Shown piece after piece: positions 33,035 to 43,133 of a stretch of DNA of 64,000 nt (positions within the stretch are counted from its first letter, which is position 1; each line of letters starts with the position of its first letter). The position numbers and the translations under genes are program-made. Source of the DNA: Cloacimonetes bacterium SCGC AAA252-N17 (GTDB lineage Bacteria > Cloacimonadota > Cloacimonadia > JGIOTU-2); NCBI GenBank assembly GCA_000404785.1, contig ASNI01000006.1, positions 1 to 64,000 of the forward strand, written 5' to 3'. Below the pieces are notes generated by a model that was not told the DNA's origin, made no database searches, and worked only from the letters and a program-made list of their open reading frames with translations.

Positions 33035-33828
33035 TGATAGATGGAAAGATAGTCATTGTAACTGGGGGAGCAGGTTTATTAGGATTTGAATTTGTCAAAG
33101 CCATAGTAAATAATGGCGGGACAGCAATAATTGGAGATATAAACGAAGATGTTGGTAAACAGCGGCTGCAGGAAATATCGCAATCATCTGGCAAAAACAA
33201 AGCAGAGTTCCTGAAATTAGATGTTACTTCTAAATCTTCCATTAATGCTATGATTGAATTCGTTAAAAACAAATATGGTAAAATCGATACCTGGGTAAAT
33301 AATGCTTATGCCAAGATTAAAAGTTTTAATATTGAGAAGAAGAGAGAATATTCAAACTCTTTTTTTGACGTAGATGTAGATGATTTATGTGAGAGCGTGA
33401 GTTTAAATATTGGTTCATATTTTCTCTGTTCTCAACTCATTGCCAAATATTTTATTGATCAGGGTTATGGAAATATTGTGAATATTTCTTCAATATATGG
33501 AGTAATCTCTCCCAGATTTGAAATATATTCCGATACTAAAATGACTATGCCTGTTGATTATGCTTTGAATAAATCTTCAATGATCCATTTTACTCGTTAT
33601 CTAGCAAAATTTTTAAGAGATAAAAACATTATAGTCAATACAATAAGTCCGGGAGGGATATTTAATAATCAACCCGTATCTTTTGTTAATGCATATAACC
33701 AATTTGCTCTAAACAAAGGTATGTTAGATAAAGATGATATTAGCGGAACTTTAATCTTTCTTATTTCTGATTATTCAAAATTTGTGAATGGACAAAATAT
33801 TATAGTTGATGATGGTTGGACATTATGA
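33034..33828 (+). CDS. SDR-family oxidoreductase
   Basis: A 264-residue short-chain dehydrogenase: TGGAGLLGFEFVKAIVNNGG is the cofactor loop, WVNNAY the NNA motif, NISSIYGVISPR the Ser and YALNKSSMIHFTRYLAKFL the YxxxK. It resembles PtmA-type SDRs found next to nonulosonic-acid genes. One-base coupling to the nitrilase-like gene and ATGA overlap with the neuB-like gene place it in the same pathway. Confidence 0.86.
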   Translation: MIDGKIVIVTGGAGLLGFEFVKAIVNNGGTAIIGDINEDVGKQRLQEISQSSGKNKAEFLKLDVTSKSSINAMIEFVKNKYGKIDTWVNNAYAKIKSFNIEKKREYSNSFFDVDVDDLCESVSLNIGSYFLCSQLIAKYFIDQGYGNIVNISSIYGVISPRFEIYSDTKMTMPVDYALNKSSMIHFTRYLAKFLRDKNIIVNTISPGGIFNNQPVSFVNAYNQFALNKGMLDKDDISGTLIFLISDYSKFVNGQNIIVDDGWTL

Positions 33829-34877
33829 TAAGTTTTAATAAAAAGATTCAAATAGGTAACAAAGAAATTTCTAATGATTCTCCCGTGTTCATTATTGCTG
33901 AAGCTGGAGTAAACCATAATGGCGATATTCATGTTGCAAAACAACTTATTGACGTTGCTGTGGAATCTGGAGTTGATGCAGTAAAATTTCAAGCTTTCAA
34001 GACAGAAAACTTGATTTTAGCTAATGTGGAAAAAGCAGATTATCAGAAAAAAACTACAGGAAGCAGTGAATCACAATACAACATGCTGAAAAAACTGGAG
34101 ATTTCTAAACAACAAACTAGAGAATTAATGGATTATTGTATTAAGAATAGAATCCTATTCTTATCAACTCCATTCGATGAAACAAGTCTTTTGGAACTGG
34201 AATCATTGGGAATATATGCTTACAAGATTGCATCTACCGATACAACCAACTTGCCATTTCTAAAAAAGATTGCAAAGTTAGGAAAACCAATGATTTTATC
34301 ATCTGGCATGAGTTATATGTCGGAGGTAAAAATGGCTCTCGAAGAAATTTATCCATATAATAAAAATGTGATATTACTGCAATGTACTGCCAACTATCCA
34401 ATAAAAAATAACGAGGCAAATTTAAATGTATTGAAGACGTATCATAATGAACTTGATATTCTGCTGGGATATTCCGACCATTCGGAAGGTCTTGGCGCAT
34501 CACCATATGCTGTACCGTTAGGAGCTAAAGTAGTTGAGAAACATTTTACTTTAGATATACAAAATGAAGGACCTGATCACCTGGCTTCACTTTCTCCACA
34601 AGAACTAAAGCTGTATGTAAAGGAAATCAGAAAGGTAGAGGAGTATCTTGGTTCAAAGATAAAAAAACCATCTTTTGAAGAAATCGAAACGAGAAGATCT
34701 CTGCAGAAATGTTTGGTTGCAGCCAGACGTATAAAAAAGGGTGAGTTGTTTAGTTTGGATAATATTGTAGCAAAAAGAACTAATGGGAATGGAATTTCTC
34801 CGATATATTATAAAAGTATTATAGGTAAACCAGCTAAATACAATATCTCTAAAAATGAGATAATCTATGAAAAATGA
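33825..34877 (+). CDS. neuB: Nonulosonic acid synthase (NeuB-like)
   Basis: A 350-residue PEP-dependent synthase: TIM barrel followed by a SAF domain. FIIAEAGVNHNGDIHVAKQL, LSTPFDETSLLELESLG, KPMILSSGMSYMSEVKMALE, GYSDHSEGLGASPYAVPLGA and VVEKHFTLD are the NeuB family landmarks; the SAF domain is near residues 290-350 (ARRIKKGELFSLDNIVAKRT). It condenses PEP with an N-acylated hexose to make a nine-carbon sugar. Start 33825 overlaps the SDR stop. CTANYPIKNNEANLNVL is a family segment slightly different from E. coli NeuB. Confidence 0.92.
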   Translation: MISFNKKIQIGNKEISNDSPVFIIAEAGVNHNGDIHVAKQLIDVAVESGVDAVKFQAFKTENLILANVEKADYQKKTTGSSESQYNMLKKLEISKQQTRELMDYCIKNRILFLSTPFDETSLLELESLGIYAYKIASTDTTNLPFLKKIAKLGKPMILSSGMSYMSEVKMALEEIYPYNKNVILLQCTANYPIKNNEANLNVLKTYHNELDILLGYSDHSEGLGASPYAVPLGAKVVEKHFTLDIQNEGPDHLASLSPQELKLYVKEIRKVEEYLGSKIKKPSFEEIETRRSLQKCLVAARRIKKGELFSLDNIVAKRTNGNGISPIYYKSIIGKPAKYNISKNEIIYEK

Positions 34878-35481
34878 AATAATAATTATCGGTGCTGGTG
34901 GACATGTAACATCAGTTTTAAACTTGCTGAAGTACACCGAATATACTGTAATTGGAATATATGACAACTCTTATCAGGAAGGAAAAAATGAATTGATCAA
35001 TGCAATTCCGGTTAAAGGTAGAATTGATTCGATTCCTTCAAGATATCAGATTTTATTATCGATTGGTGATAACCATGAAAGAAGAAGACTTTTTCACAGG
35101 TTTTCAAATCAAATCTTAGCAGATAACCTTATACATGAGCTATCATTTATAGAAGATCATATTGAGATGGGAATAGCAAATCAGATCCTAGCAAATTCGT
35201 ACTTAAATGCAAATACAGTTATCGGCAATAATAATATTATCAATTCCAGTTCAACCATAGAGCATGAAGTCAGAATTGGTTCTCATAACCATATATCAGT
35301 GAATACTACGATTTGTGGAAGAGTTACGATCGGTGATTCATGTTTTATCGGAGCCGGTACTGTAATCATAGATAAAATAAATATTTGTAGCGATGTAACT
35401 ATTGGAGCAGGATCTGTTGTTATCAGAAGTATTGAAGAACCAGGTGTATATGTTGGCAATCCATTGAGGAAAATCAAGTGA
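34867..35481 (+). CDS. Sugar O/N-acetyltransferase, NeuD/PglD-like
   Basis: A 204-residue acyltransferase. N-terminal Rossmann part starts IIIGAGGHVTSVLNLLKYTE; C-terminal left-handed beta-helix with hexapeptide repeats (IGNNNIINSSSTIEHEVRIG, VTIGDSCFIGAGTVIIDKIN) and the ending GVYVGNPLRKIK. It acetylates an amino- or hydroxyl-sugar. Start overlaps the neuB-like gene by 11 bases. Confidence 0.88.
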   Translation: MKNEIIIIGAGGHVTSVLNLLKYTEYTVIGIYDNSYQEGKNELINAIPVKGRIDSIPSRYQILLSIGDNHERRRLFHRFSNQILADNLIHELSFIEDHIEMGIANQILANSYLNANTVIGNNNIINSSSTIEHEVRIGSHNHISVNTTICGRVTIGDSCFIGAGTVIIDKINICSDVTIGAGSVVIRSIEEPGVYVGNPLRKIK

Positions 35482-36335
35482 TTTTTGTTTCATCATCTTG
35501 TGTTAAACATTCAAAAATTTCTCATTCTGTCAAAGAATTAGCAGAGCATGGTTTCAAAAATATAGAACTTTCTGGTGGAACAGATTACTATAAAAATTAT
35601 ATTAAAGATCTAATAGATTTGAAGAAAAAGTACAATCTTAATTATTTTATTCATAATTATTTTCCTCCACCTGAACAGCATTTTGTCTTGAACTTAGCTT
35701 CCTTAAACCAAACGATATTTGATAATACAATCAACCATTTCAAGATATCTATAGATCTTGCCAAGAAACTGGATATTGACAGAATAGGTGTTCACGCTGG
35801 ATTCTATATTGATCCAAATGTGAATGAATTAGGGCATAATATAAGCAAGACCACAATAAACAATAGACGTAAGGCTATCGATAGATTCATAAATGGTTAT
35901 TCTAGTTTGAAAAGATATGGAGATGATGTAATAATCTATGTTGAAAATAATGTGATTTCTAAAAGAAATTTTAAAACTTATAAGACAAATCCATTTATGT
36001 TAACAAATCTTGCAGATTATCATGAACTGAAAGACAGGATAGATTTTCCACTTTTATTAGACGTAGCTCATCTAAAGGTAAGTTGCAAAACTTTAGATTT
36101 AGGTTTCGAGTATGAATTGAGCGAATTGCTAGAACATTCTGATTATATACATATTAGCGATAATAATGGTGAAAGTGACACTAATAATCCAATAGATGAA
36201 AATAGTTATATGTTGCAGTATCTAAAAACAAGTAGATTAGACAATAAGAAAATTACTTTAGAAATTTACGATGATATTTATAAGTTAAGGAAAAGTTTTA
36301 AAATTATTGCGAATATGGAGGATTTTATTAAGTGA
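35478..36335 (+). CDS. Sugar isomerase/epimerase-like TIM barrel
   Basis: A 285-residue xylose-isomerase-like TIM-barrel protein. HNYFPPPEQHFVLNLAS near 50, DRIGVHAGFYID near 100 (metal-binding His), VIIYVENNVISKRN near 150 (Glu) and LLLDVAHLKVS near 190 (Asp, His) fit the AP-endonuclease-2/isomerase superfamily. It may isomerise a sugar intermediate of the nonulosonic-acid-type pathway. GTG start overlapping the upstream TGA by GTGA. Confidence 0.78.
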   Translation: MIFVSSSCVKHSKISHSVKELAEHGFKNIELSGGTDYYKNYIKDLIDLKKKYNLNYFIHNYFPPPEQHFVLNLASLNQTIFDNTINHFKISIDLAKKLDIDRIGVHAGFYIDPNVNELGHNISKTTINNRRKAIDRFINGYSSLKRYGDDVIIYVENNVISKRNFKTYKTNPFMLTNLADYHELKDRIDFPLLLDVAHLKVSCKTLDLGFEYELSELLEHSDYIHISDNNGESDTNNPIDENSYMLQYLKTSRLDNKKITLEIYDDIYKLRKSFKIIANMEDFIK

Positions 36336-37468
36336 CTGAAAAAAAGAATGGAGTTCTTTTTATAATTTTTTCACTAGGAAATGGTGGCACTGAAAGAATG
36401 ATGATGAATGTATTGAATAAATGTGAGTTACCTCACAATGATAAAATCCTATATTTGTATAGTTATATTGATAATAATTCTTATGAAAAATTATTAAACA
36501 GTAATATTACAATATACAAACATCCGCGAACCCAAAAAAAATATAAACATTTTGTCCAAATCAGTAAATTAATAAAAATTATTAAAAATCATAATGTAGA
36601 AACAATTGTATGTTTCTCTTCAAAATCTGCATTATTGGCTGTAATTATAAAAAAAATATTCTTCTTTAAAAAGATAAAAGTAATTTCCCGACTCGGAGCT
36701 TTTTTCTTAAAGCAATACAGCGATACGAAAAACATGATAAAATATCACTTTTGGACTCATGTTACCCTTCATTTCTCCTATAGATATTCAGATAAAGTAA
36801 TTTGTCTTACAAATGCTATGAAGAATGATTTAGTTAGTAAATCAGAAAAACTATTTGATAAAATTGTCATAATAAATAATTATATTGATACTGATAGAAT
36901 TGAATTAGCACTTAAAAATCCCTTACCAGTAAAATATCAAAACTACTTTATTGCGGTGGGAAGATTAGAGAAACAGAAAAATTATTTTGGTTTGATTGAA
37001 GCTTTTAATATAATAAAAGACGAAATTAAAGAGAATTTATTAATTCTAGGAGACGGAGGTCACAAAACTATTTTAGAAGATTATATCAATCAAATCCAAT
37101 GCTCGAATCGGATAAAATTATTAGGGTTTAAAGAAAATCCATATAAGTACATAAGTAATGCTAATTTTTATATTCTTAATTCTTATTTTGAAGGGATGTC
37201 AAATTCATTGCTAGAGGCAATGATCTGTAAAATTCCAATTATTGTTACTAATCATCCAGGTGTAGAAGATGTGATAACTAATGAAAAAAATGGATTAATC
37301 GTACCAATGGGTGATGATGCAACTCTTGCTAAAACTATTGTAAGATTATCAAATGACAAAGAATTACAATCAAATCTAGCTAAAGCGAGTTTTAAATCTG
37401 CAGTTAGGTTTACAAATACAATAGAGAAATATAGTGAATTAATTGATGAATTAAGAGATAACAAATGA
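36332..37468 (+). CDS. Glycosyltransferase family 4
   Basis: A 378-residue GT-B glycosyltransferase: FSLGNGGTERMMMNVLNKCE at the N-terminus, FIAVGRLEKQKNYFGLIEAF near 208, and the donor motif EGMSNSLLEAMICKIPIIVT near 288 (Glu-x7-Glu). A basic stretch in the middle (residues 65-110) may touch the membrane. GTG start, 4-base overlaps on both sides. Likely adds a sugar or the nonulosonic acid to the repeat unit. Confidence 0.87.
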   Translation: MTEKKNGVLFIIFSLGNGGTERMMMNVLNKCELPHNDKILYLYSYIDNNSYEKLLNSNITIYKHPRTQKKYKHFVQISKLIKIIKNHNVETIVCFSSKSALLAVIIKKIFFFKKIKVISRLGAFFLKQYSDTKNMIKYHFWTHVTLHFSYRYSDKVICLTNAMKNDLVSKSEKLFDKIVIINNYIDTDRIELALKNPLPVKYQNYFIAVGRLEKQKNYFGLIEAFNIIKDEIKENLLILGDGGHKTILEDYINQIQCSNRIKLLGFKENPYKYISNANFYILNSYFEGMSNSLLEAMICKIPIIVTNHPGVEDVITNEKNGLIVPMGDDATLAKTIVRLSNDKELQSNLAKASFKSAVRFTNTIEKYSELIDELRDNK

Positions 37469-38679
37469 AGATAGGTTTTTTTATAGTCAGCTTAAATGCT
37501 TATCATGCCCACATAAAGCCCTTTATTGATTACTTATCAGATGCAGATTATTCTTTTGTTATTTTTCACTTAAATAATTTATATACACCAGAATTTTCTA
37601 TTGATGAATTGCCATGTTCAACAGTTAGCTTGTCAAAGATGTGTAATATAAAAAAAATATTATGTTATCATTCAATAGATTTTATGGTTTTTATAAATCC
37701 AGGTAGTTTATTCGACCTCTTTTTGATTGCCTGTTGTAAACAATTGAATATTACAACTATATATTATCAGCATGGAATTCAATTAGATTTTTCTTCGTTT
37801 AATCCAAACTCTTTAAATAGAAATAAAACGTTAAAGGCTTTTCTAATAAGAATAAAAAAATACTTTTATATCTATTTTTTTATTCTTAATAATATTTTTT
37901 TTTTTAAAAGAGCAAAAAATATTTTAAAAACTGTAACAATCAAAACATTACATTTACTAAATAAAAAAAATAAGAATGTTTTACCCAAATATGGTCTTAA
38001 ATTCATGCATATAGATTATGCATTTGTATATGGAAAATTAGATAAAAAATATTTAATTTCAAGTATGGATATGTGTAATAAAAATATAATTTTATCAGGA
38101 TATCCATTTATTCAACAATCTGAAAAGCTTAAGTTTTTAAGTAGGATTAAATATATTTTATATATTTCTTCTGGATTAAGAAAAGCTGGTGTCATTCCAA
38201 TTGCTGAAAAAGAAGAAAGGGAGTTTTACTTAAATATAAATGAAATTGCATTTCAAAACAATTTCAAACTAATAATTAAAATTCATCCACAAGAAAACAT
38301 AAAGTTATTTGAAAAAAATTTTGAGAATAATAAAAACATAATTGTTTATAAACATAAAAACTTAGCTGATTTGACTATTAATTCTGAATGCGTATTAGGA
38401 GACTATTCAACAGCCTTATTTTACGCAATTAAATATTACAAACCCATTTTGATCATTAGAAATAGATTTTTTCATACTTATCCTTTTGATTTAACTAAAT
38501 ATGATATAGGCAAAAAAATAGATTTAACTAATTTAGATATAGAATTAAAAAGATTAGGTTTAACTAGATATGAGAAAAAGAAATATCAAGATTTTCTACA
38601 TAATCACTTACTAAGTCCATTTAGTGAAACATTATATAAGATTTTTTATGATCATTTAGAAAAAATAAGAAAGGCATGA
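37465..38679 (+). CDS. Putative GT-B-like surface glycan enzyme
   Basis: A 404-residue protein with no family I can name with certainty. TTIYYQHGIQLDFSS near residue 103, KLIIKIHPQENIKLFEKN near 270, and VLGDYSTALFYAIKYYKPIL near 315 resemble CDP-glycerol glycerophosphotransferase or polysialyltransferase-like GT-B proteins, in which H-P-x-E and D-x-S-T-x motifs bind a CMP/CDP donor. Since a CMP-sugar synthetase is encoded upstream, a CMP-nonulosonate transferase is possible. Strongly basic middle region (residues 125-175). Confidence 0.62.
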   Translation: MKIGFFIVSLNAYHAHIKPFIDYLSDADYSFVIFHLNNLYTPEFSIDELPCSTVSLSKMCNIKKILCYHSIDFMVFINPGSLFDLFLIACCKQLNITTIYYQHGIQLDFSSFNPNSLNRNKTLKAFLIRIKKYFYIYFFILNNIFFFKRAKNILKTVTIKTLHLLNKKNKNVLPKYGLKFMHIDYAFVYGKLDKKYLISSMDMCNKNIILSGYPFIQQSEKLKFLSRIKYILYISSGLRKAGVIPIAEKEEREFYLNINEIAFQNNFKLIIKIHPQENIKLFEKNFENNKNIIVYKHKNLADLTINSECVLGDYSTALFYAIKYYKPILIIRNRFFHTYPFDLTKYDIGKKIDLTNLDIELKRLGLTRYEKKKYQDFLHNHLLSPFSETLYKIFYDHLEKIRKA

Positions 38680-40004
38680 AAATTAGGTTAATTGAATTTG
38701 TTATGAAGCACGTATTCATTAAACTATTAGATTTACTTATTTCTACAAATATTTTGAAATGGTATAAACTAATAGCTGAATTGCGAGGAAAAAAAACATC
38801 TGAAATTTGCGACTGGCAATTCAAAAGATTAAAATTTTTATTAAAACATGCATACAATAATACAGTCTATTATCGAAGACTATTTGACAATTTAAATTTG
38901 CAACCCAATGATATCCTTTCTTTAAATGATTTAAATAAAATTCCACCTCTTTCAAAACAAGACATAAAAAAGAATTTTGAAAACATAAAAGCTCGAAATA
39001 TAAAAAAAATTCCTCATTTTTTCAAATCTACGGGTGGTTCTACTGGAGATCCATTGCAGTACATTTTAGATAGAGATTCGTGGAGTTTTATTTTTGCTAA
39101 TCGATTACAAGCATGGGAAAAAATAGGATATACTATTGGGCAAAGATATGTTGCTTTAGGGAGCTCTTCATTGTTTCCAATAAATAAACGATCAATTAAA
39201 AATCGACTATATAATTTACTTATTGGAAGAATTCCTGTTAATGCTGTTAATTTATCAGACCAAAAATTAGAAATTATTGTAACTTTGTTACAGAAAAGAA
39301 AAATTAGATACATTTTCGGATATTCCTCAGCATTATATTTGCTTGCAAAATACGTTATTACTAATAATATATATCTTAAACACATAAAAGGTTGCATATC
39401 AACATCAGAGATTTTATTGGAAAATTATAGGGAAACAATTATTCAAGCATTTAATTGTAAAATAATTGATGCTTACGGAGCTTATGATGGAGGCATTAAC
39501 GCATACAAAATCTTTGATGATTTTTATAAAGTGGGTTATAATTGTTATATTGAAACAAAGAAAACAAATATTGAAAAAATAGACAATGAATTGTTAACAA
39601 CAGATCTATTAAATTTTGCATTTCCGTTTATTAGATATAGTATAGGGGATGAAGCAATAATATCGAATAAAGGGATTAAAAATTACAAAGGTCAAACCAT
39701 AACTAAGCTGATGGGACGAACACCTGATATTATTAAACTTAGTAATGGAAACATTCTTACAGGACCTGGATTTACAATACTATTTAAAGATCTCAATGTT
39801 GATGCTTATAGGATAGTACAAAAAACTGAATTAGAAATAACTTGTCAGATATTAGTAAATAAAAGTTTTGTAAAAAAGGAAGAAATCTTGATTTTGAATA
39901 CATTAAAAAAACATGCGGGAAAGGAATGTATTATTAATATTGAATATGTTAAAGATTTTAAGATATTAGATAGTGGTAAATTAGGGTATTTTATTTCAAA
40001 TTAA
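38676..40004 (+). CDS. Adenylate-forming enzyme, PaaK/CapK-like
   Basis: A 442-residue relative of phenylacetate-CoA ligase (CapK branch). WQFKRLKFLLKHAYNNTVYY near 45, FFKSTGGSTGDPLQYILDRD near 113 (ATP phosphate loop) and GRTPDIIKLSNGNILTGPGF near 350 (hinge) are family marks. CapK-like proteins are common in capsule loci; they may activate an acid for transfer to the glycan. Starts with ATGA overlap. A 109-base gap follows, the first break for 25 kb without overlap. Confidence 0.82.
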   Translation: MKIRLIEFVMKHVFIKLLDLLISTNILKWYKLIAELRGKKTSEICDWQFKRLKFLLKHAYNNTVYYRRLFDNLNLQPNDILSLNDLNKIPPLSKQDIKKNFENIKARNIKKIPHFFKSTGGSTGDPLQYILDRDSWSFIFANRLQAWEKIGYTIGQRYVALGSSSLFPINKRSIKNRLYNLLIGRIPVNAVNLSDQKLEIIVTLLQKRKIRYIFGYSSALYLLAKYVITNNIYLKHIKGCISTSEILLENYRETIIQAFNCKIIDAYGAYDGGINAYKIFDDFYKVGYNCYIETKKTNIEKIDNELLTTDLLNFAFPFIRYSIGDEAIISNKGIKNYKGQTITKLMGRTPDIIKLSNGNILTGPGFTILFKDLNVDAYRIVQKTELEITCQILVNKSFVKKEEILILNTLKKHAGKECIINIEYVKDFKILDSGKLGYFISN

Positions 40005-40113
40005 ATTGAGAAAATCTTAGAATTTATCAGGAATTTTTACTTGATAAGAATCTATTTGTTAGAGTTTATTAATAGAGCCTGTCCAATTATGGAGTAGTAT
40101 TTACTTAGTACCA

Positions 40114-40638
40114 ATGAAAATAATAAGCATGTTTTTATATTACTTAATTTTTTGCAAACTTCCCAGTAGCTATTTCCCTTTTGGCAAAGTGTTTAACAAT
40201 TTAAGAATATTTTTTCTCAAGAATTTTGTTAATATTGGAAAATTTAATAAAATACAAAGTAGAGTATATTTAGGTGATGGATCAGATGTGTTTATAGGTA
40301 GTAATTGTCAAATTAATGAGAATGTTAAATTGGATAATGTTAAAATTGGAAATTACGTTATGATTTCTCCTGGGGTTACAATTTTGGGTAAATTGCATAA
40401 AACGGATAATGTAGATATCCCGATGGTAAAACAAGGTCAGTTGAAAGCAGAACAAACGATAATTGGTAATGATGTATGGATTGGTACGAATGCAATATTG
40501 ATGCCTGGGATAAAAATAGGTGATGGTGTAATAGTTGCAGCTGGTGCAGTTGTTACAAAAGATTGTGAAGCTTTTTCCGTTTATGCTGGCGTTCCAGCGA
40601 AACTAATAAAGAAAAGAATACTAAATAATGAAAAATAA
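40114..40638 (+). CDS. Hexapeptide-repeat acyltransferase
   Basis: A 174-residue left-handed beta-helix acetyltransferase of the maltose/serine-acetyltransferase type. VYLGDGSDVFIGSNCQINEN, VMISPGVTILGKLHK, TIIGNDVWIGTNAILMPGIK and VIVAAGAVVTKDCEAFSVYA lead to AGVPAKLIKKR. It probably O-acetylates a sugar of the repeat unit. Basic hydrophobic N-terminus (residues 1-40). Overlaps next gene by 11 bases. Confidence 0.87.
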   Translation: MKIISMFLYYLIFCKLPSSYFPFGKVFNNLRIFFLKNFVNIGKFNKIQSRVYLGDGSDVFIGSNCQINENVKLDNVKIGNYVMISPGVTILGKLHKTDNVDIPMVKQGQLKAEQTIIGNDVWIGTNAILMPGIKIGDGVIVAAGAVVTKDCEAFSVYAGVPAKLIKKRILNNEK

Positions 40639-41668
40639 AATTTGGTTTGATTTAGATAATTTACCTCATGTTTCTCTTTTTCGTCCGGTTTTCGAGGAAT
40701 TAGAAACACGAAATATTAAATATCTCGTAACAGCAAGGGATTTTAATCATACATTGGAACAACTTAAGTATTGGAATATTAATCATACTGCTATTGGCTG
40801 TCATGGAGGAAAGAATAAGTTTAAAAAGATATTAAACTTGTTTGAAAGGTCATATCACTTAAAAAGGTATATCAAAAGTTTTGATAATATTAGTTTAGCT
40901 GTAAGCCACGGATCAAGAACACAATTAATTGCAGCTAAACTAATGGGAATTAATTCTATTGTTATGATGGATTATGAATATACTGAAACAAAAATATTTA
41001 ATTATTTATCAACGTATATGCTTATTCCAAAATTTATTCCAAAACATAGACTTTCTTCGGTTGGTATTAATCTTAAGAAAGTAATTAGATATAATGGTTT
41101 TAAAGAGCAAATATATTTAAATAATTTTAAGCCGGATAAAAATTTTAGAGATCAAATTAATATTTCAGATGAAGCAATATTAGTTGTTATAAGACCGCCT
41201 GCTTTAGCAGGTAATTATCATGATCCTAAAAGTGAAGAATTGTTGATTAGTGGATTGAATTATTTTTCAAATATTGAAAATACTATTTGTTTAATTTTAA
41301 GTCGTACTTCTGAGGATAAAGATTTCATTTTATCCCAAATTGCTACTAGTAATAAAATTAGATTCTTGGACAAACAGGTTGATGGACTCCAACTTCTTTA
41401 TTCAGCTGATATTACTGTAAGCGGTGGTGGAACCATGAATAGAGAGTCAGCGCTTTTAGGAACAGAATCTTACAGTATATTTACTGGCAGAAGACCGTAT
41501 TTGGATGAATATCTTGAAAAGCAAGGGAAATTAACATTTATCAATAAACCCGATGATTTTTATAATATTCATATAAAAAGAGATGGGGGAAAGAAATTTT
41601 TCAAAAATAGCATTCAATTAAATTTAACCAAAGAAATTGTTGATATAATTATAGAGAGAATGGATTAA
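40628..41668 (+). CDS. DUF354-family protein (GT-B-like)
   Basis: A 346-residue protein whose start IWFDLDNLPHVSLFRPVFEE, then SHGSRTQLIAAKLMG and MMDYEYTETKIFN, identify DUF354, a GT-B fold family without proven reaction that occurs in polysaccharide loci and is related to UDP-GlcNAc 2-epimerase/MurG-like folds. GGGTMNRESALLGTESYSIF near 263 is the donor-site-like part. It could be a transferase or an epimerase; an epimerase activity would fill the missing NeuC step. That is inference. Confidence 0.8.
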   Translation: MKNKIWFDLDNLPHVSLFRPVFEELETRNIKYLVTARDFNHTLEQLKYWNINHTAIGCHGGKNKFKKILNLFERSYHLKRYIKSFDNISLAVSHGSRTQLIAAKLMGINSIVMMDYEYTETKIFNYLSTYMLIPKFIPKHRLSSVGINLKKVIRYNGFKEQIYLNNFKPDKNFRDQINISDEAILVVIRPPALAGNYHDPKSEELLISGLNYFSNIENTICLILSRTSEDKDFILSQIATSNKIRFLDKQVDGLQLLYSADITVSGGGTMNRESALLGTESYSIFTGRRPYLDEYLEKQGKLTFINKPDDFYNIHIKRDGGKKFFKNSIQLNLTKEIVDIIIERMD

Positions 41669-43087
41669 ATGAAACTACCACTCCACAAATCTCTCCTTTT
41701 CATCCATGATATAATAATTATAATTGCTGGGATAATTATTTCTAATTATTTCTATTTCCATCATAGATTATTAAATTATAGTGAGATCTCTTATGGGCAT
41801 TTATGGGGATATGTTATATTATTTTTTACTATTATGGTATTTTTACAGGGGAATCATCTTTATCAATATCAAATCATTCTTGACCGTTCACGCCATACCC
41901 TTGCTCTGCTCAAGTCACTTTTTACAAGTTTGATTGTCTTAGTATTTATGTCCTTTATATTGAAGATAACTGAAATTACTATGAGCAGAATTCTTTTAGG
42001 GATAACATTTACAATCCTGTTTATATTATTTTTCATTAGCCGAGTTATAATTGTTCCACAAATTTACTATTTGCTGGTAAAAACTAAAAAAATAAATCGC
42101 AACTTACTTATTATTGGTGCAGGTGAATTAAGCATAAAAAAGGCACGATATCTGAAGGTAGATAAAAGATCTTATTATAATATTTGTGGATTTCTCGATG
42201 ATGATGAATCCAAACAAGGGAATTCTTTTATAGATATTCCTGTTTGGGGAAATACAAAGGATTTGAAAAAAATTGTTGATTTAAATAAAATTAAAGAAAT
42301 TCTTATTTCTATAAATAATATTTGCTATGAAAGGTTACAAGCAATTATTGATTTGTGCAAAGAAACGCAATGTACAACTCATATAATATCCGAATTATAT
42401 AATATTGTATCTGAAAAATTAGAAATTGAGGAAATCGCCGGTATTTCTGCGTTTAGGTTGCAACCATATAATCAGAAATCTGGCTATGAGATTATTAAAA
42501 GAATTGTTGATGTTGTAATTACCGTTTTGCTAATTATAGTTTTGTCTCCTATTTGGATTGTAATTGCATTTTTTATAAAGATTTCCTCAAGAGGACCTGT
42601 TTTTTATAAGGCAAGAGTAATTGGAAAAGATGGTAAAGAATTTGATATGTTTAAATTCCGTTCAATGTATCATAATTGTAATCCAAAACCTCACAAAGAC
42701 AAAGTTAAAGAAATGATTAATGGGAATGGAAATACAAAAAAATTAAGAGGAGATTCGAGAATTACACCCATCGGTAAATTCCTTAGGAAATACTCTATTG
42801 ATGAATTTACACAATTATGGAATGTTTTAAAAGGAGATATGAGTTTAGTTGGTCCTCGTCCTAATGTAAGATATGAATATGATTTAATGGAAAATTGGCA
42901 AAAGAAGAGACAAACTGTTTTACCGGGCATGACCGGTTTATGGCAGGTAAGAGGTAGAGATGAAGTTACATTTAATGACCAGGTTATCTTGGATTTGTAT
43001 TATATTGAAAATAGGTCGTTAAAACTTGACTTGGAAATACTACTTAAGACCATTCCTGCAGTAATTTTTGGGAAGGGAGGAGTATGA
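41669..43087 (+). CDS. Initiating sugar-phosphate transferase, WbaP/WcaJ-like
   Basis: A 472-residue polyprenyl-phosphate sugar-1-phosphate transferase. Four to five N-terminal helices (residues 10-130), a CoA-binding-like Rossmann part (NLLIIGAGELSIKKARYLKV), a re-entrant helix around 275-300, and the catalytic domain (KARVIGKDGKEFDMFKFRSM, LRKYSIDEFTQLWNVLKGDM, SLVGPRPNVRYEYDL, LPGMTGLWQVRGR). It starts repeat-unit synthesis on undecaprenyl phosphate at the inner membrane. Length is standard. Confidence 0.93.
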   Translation: MKLPLHKSLLFIHDIIIIIAGIIISNYFYFHHRLLNYSEISYGHLWGYVILFFTIMVFLQGNHLYQYQIILDRSRHTLALLKSLFTSLIVLVFMSFILKITEITMSRILLGITFTILFILFFISRVIIVPQIYYLLVKTKKINRNLLIIGAGELSIKKARYLKVDKRSYYNICGFLDDDESKQGNSFIDIPVWGNTKDLKKIVDLNKIKEILISINNICYERLQAIIDLCKETQCTTHIISELYNIVSEKLEIEEIAGISAFRLQPYNQKSGYEIIKRIVDVVITVLLIIVLSPIWIVIAFFIKISSRGPVFYKARVIGKDGKEFDMFKFRSMYHNCNPKPHKDKVKEMINGNGNTKKLRGDSRITPIGKFLRKYSIDEFTQLWNVLKGDMSLVGPRPNVRYEYDLMENWQKKRQTVLPGMTGLWQVRGRDEVTFNDQVILDLYYIENRSLKLDLEILLKTIPAVIFGKGGV

Positions 43088-43133
43088 GAGATATTGTTGT
43101 TTTAGAATTTATAAAAAAACTTAGGAGTACATT

